Source: Nocardioides sp. S5 (GTDB lineage: Bacteria > Actinomycetota > Actinomycetes > Propionibacteriales > Nocardioidaceae). From it: a stretch of DNA of 64,000 nt. Position numbers and translations under genes: made by a program. Positions 62,508 through 64,000 of this stretch are shown in pieces. Each line of letters opens with the position of its first letter. The first letter of the stretch is position 1. The stretch spans positions 2,914,001 to 2,978,000 of the forward strand of contig NZ_CP022296.1 of NCBI RefSeq assembly GCF_017310035.1, read 5' to 3'. The notes beneath the pieces were generated by a model that made no database searches, was not told the origin of the DNA, and saw nothing but the letters and a program-made list of their open reading frames with translations.

Positions 62508-63686
62508 TCAGTCCCGACGGACGAGGCTCGCCGGACGCACCGCGGCGGCGCCGAACCTGCGCGTCGCCCGGTCAACCGCGCGGTCGGCCTCTGCCCACCC
62601 CCGCTCGGGCTCCCCGAGCGCCAGCTGGTGGTGGACCGTCGCGCGCGGCACGAGTCCCTCCACGCGTACGCCGACCAGGCGGAGGCGCGCGCGCCGGAGG
62701 CCGAGTGCGTCGTAGAGCCAGGTCACGGCACGGTGGATCTCGACGGTCACGTCGGTGGCCTCGGCCAACGTGCGTGACCGGGTGAGGGTGGTGAAGTCGG
62801 AGAAGCGGACCTTGAGGGTGATCGTGCGCCCGGCCACCTGGGCCGAGCGCATGCGTCCGGCCACCCGTGCCGACAGCCGCAGGAGCTCGCGCACGACCAC
62901 GTCGCGGTCGTCGGTGTCGCGGGCGAAGGTCTCGTCGGCGCCCATCGAGCGCTCCGGCTGGTAGGGCTCGGACCGGACGGTGAGCTCGCCGCGGTCGGTG
63001 CCCCAGGCGAGATGGTGGAGCTGGCGGCCGAGGTGGACACCCACGGCGCGCTGGAGGGTGGCCAGCGGCGTGTGGGCCACGTCGCCGACGGTGAGGAGGC
63101 CGCAACGGTGCAGCAGCGCCTGGGTCTTCTCCCCCACGCCGTAGAGCTCGCCCACGTCGAGCGGATGGAGGAAGGACGTGACCTCCGCGGGTGGCACCAC
63201 GACGACACCGTCGGGCTTCGCGCGCCGGCTGGCGACCTTCGCCACCGACACCGACGCCGCCACGCCGACCGAGCAGGTGATGCCCTGCTCGTCGTGGATC
63301 ACCGAGCGCAGCCGCTCGGCGATCTGTCGTGGCGTGCCGAGGCGCCGCGCGGACCCGCGCACGTCCAGGAACGCCTCGTCGAGGGACAGCGCCTCCACCA
63401 GTGGTGTGACCTCGCGGAAGGTCTCCATGACCGAGGCGGAGACGCTCGCGAAGGTGGCGTAGTCGGGCGCGAGCACCACGACGTGCGGGCACAGGCGGCG
63501 TACGCGCGTCATCGGCAGGGCCGAGCGGACGCCGTAGCGGCGGGCGACGTAGTTGGCAGCGAGCACCACCCCGCGCCCGCTGCCGCCGACGACCACTGGC
63601 TGGTCCACGAGGTCGGGGCGCTCGCGCAGCGCGACGGAGGCGTAGAACGCGTCCATGTCCACGTGCAGCAGCGGCGTGTCGGTCAC
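62508..63686 (-). CDS. dinB: DNA polymerase IV (DinB), Y-family
   Basis: Translesion polymerase of 392 residues. The catalytic sites are LLHVDMDAFYASVALRERP and EALSLDEAFLDVRGSARRLG (metal-binding Asp/Glu); VLAANYVARRYGVRSAL is the finger region; CSVGVAASVSVAKVASRRAKPDG the palm; the little-finger domain has SMGADETFARDTDD and GRTITLKVRFSDFTTLTRS. The end (AAAVRPASLVRRD) shows no evident QxxLF-like clamp-binding peptide. The GTG start is at the family N-terminus. It lies 24 nt after the methyltransferase gene, so they may be co-expressed. Confidence 0.94.
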   Translation of the reverse strand: MTDTPLLHVDMDAFYASVALRERPDLVDQPVVVGGSGRGVVLAANYVARRYGVRSALPMTRVRRLCPHVVVLAPDYATFASVSASVMETFREVTPLVEALSLDEAFLDVRGSARRLGTPRQIAERLRSVIHDEQGITCSVGVAASVSVAKVASRRAKPDGVVVVPPAEVTSFLHPLDVGELYGVGEKTQALLHRCGLLTVGDVAHTPLATLQRAVGVHLGRQLHHLAWGTDRGELTVRSEPYQPERSMGADETFARDTDDRDVVVRELLRLSARVAGRMRSAQVAGRTITLKVRFSDFTTLTRSRTLAEATDVTVEIHRAVTWLYDALGLRRARLRLVGVRVEGLVPRATVHHQLALGEPERGWAEADRAVDRATRRFGAAAVRPASLVRRD

Positions 63687-63710
63687 CGGACACCCCCGGT
63701 GACCGGCCGT

Positions 63711-64000
63711 TCAGCGGGTGGAGATGACGTGCAGCTGTGCGGCGAGAGGGAGGTATTCCGGGCGGGTGGCCACGGCCCGCTCGAGCTCGACCAGCGCCGC
63801 GGTGGCGCCGGGCTCGAGGTCGAGAAGGCTCCCGGGGACGAGGTCGGCGAAGACCCGCACGGCCTGGACGGCGGCGGGCTGGAGGCCGGCCCCGACGAGC
63901 AGGTCCACGAGCTCGTCGTGGGTGAAGCGGTGCCCGGTGCGAGCGGCGGAGGTGGGGTCGCCGTCGAGCAGCTCGCGCGCGGCCTGGAAGTGGCCGGCCA
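63711..64000 (-). CDS. Probable SAM-dependent methyltransferase, C-terminal part
   Basis: The last 96 codons of a minus-strand gene that begins beyond the right edge. The visible end reads AGHFQAARELLDGDPTSAARTGHRFTHDELVDLLVGAG, then ADLVPGSLLDLEPGATAALVELERAVATRP and LPLAAQLHVISTR (parts of one chain). This resembles the tail of class I methyltransferases whose genes precede dinB in actinobacteria; the SAM-binding part is outside the window, so the call is by C-terminal look and position only. Confidence 0.55.
   Translation of the reverse strand, partial: AGHFQAARELLDGDPTSAARTGHRFTHDELVDLLVGAGLQPAAVQAVRVFADLVPGSLLDLEPGATAALVELERAVATRPEYLPLAAQLHVISTR

Overview
This window is high-GC actinobacterial chromosome. 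The division/cell-wall cluster order (mraZ to divIVA), an SsgA-like protein, a PriA-type HisA, a DUF222/HNH (13E12-type) endonuclease, GTG-rich starts and many TAGNNT boxes placed 6-7 nt before start codons all fit Actinomycetia. A Nocardioides-like member of the Nocardioidaceae is the best guess; that genus-level assignment is inference.

Layout. (1) 1-2787, minus strand: the 5' part of an Mrp-type cation/proton antiporter subunit A and a CaCA-family Na+/Ca2+ exchanger. (2) 2788-7240: about 900 bp without a convincing gene, an oriT-like cluster of palindromes and direct repeats, a MobF relaxase-helicase gene broken by a one-base frameshift, and two small HTH/excisionase genes. These run up to the 3' end of tRNA-Val(CAC), with no integrase between the excisionase gene and the tRNA. 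This is the decayed end of an integrative or conjugative element. (3) 7373-14813: a PGPGW-type membrane protein, an SsgA-like protein, a heterodimeric ABC exporter and a polar amino-acid ABC importer. (4) 14823-25501, minus strand: histidine biosynthesis (hisD-C-B-H, then hisA-nudix-hisF). It is split by about 5 kb holding ldh, an SRPBCC-like protein, the HNH endonuclease, a PRC-barrel/DUF2382 stress-type protein and a membrane protein. (5) 25580-35151: LON-substrate-binding protein, YbaK deacylase, DUF3352 and membrane proteins, dnaE, DUF2332, a DUF6886-like protein, and a GNAT-chorismate mutase fusion. (6) 35180-56756, minus strand: a nearly unbroken dcw supercluster. In transcription order it runs mraZ, structured RNA, small membrane ORF, rsmH, ftsL, ftsI, murE, murF, mraY, murD, ftsW, murG, murC, ftsQ, ftsZ, pgeF, yggS, sepF, yggT, divIVA, a dksA-like gene with a histone-H1-like arm, lspA and rluD. 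(7) 57130-61740, plus strand: moxR, DUF58 and TgpA-like transglutaminase, divergent from mraZ. (8) 61741-64000: a mirrored array of 31-bp repeats, DUF3040, dinB and the end of a probable methyltransferase.

How the genes work together. Genes in the dcw block overlap by 4 nt again and again (GTGA/ATGA), so lipid II synthesis (MurC-G, MraY), its polymerisation and transpeptidation (FtsW/FtsI), and divisome assembly (FtsZ, SepF, FtsQ, FtsL, DivIVA) look co-translated. They would be controlled from one promoter that overlaps a four-copy GTGG-N6 MraZ box. A long-stemmed RNA matching the position and layout of the actinobacterial mraW motif sits between mraZ and rsmH. Histidine genes are chained in the same way. 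hisA, hisD, the amino-acid ABC operon, murG and several others also carry promoter boxes that predict leaderless transcripts.

I did not find a wholly new defence or metabolic system. The most notable items are the truncated tRNA-Val element, the mirrored 31-bp repeat array, a dispersed palindromic repeat that has entered the HNH coding frame, the GNAT-chorismate mutase fusion, the DksA-like protein with an 18-bp minisatellite coding for a lysine-rich arm, and the layered regulation at mraZ/rsmH.
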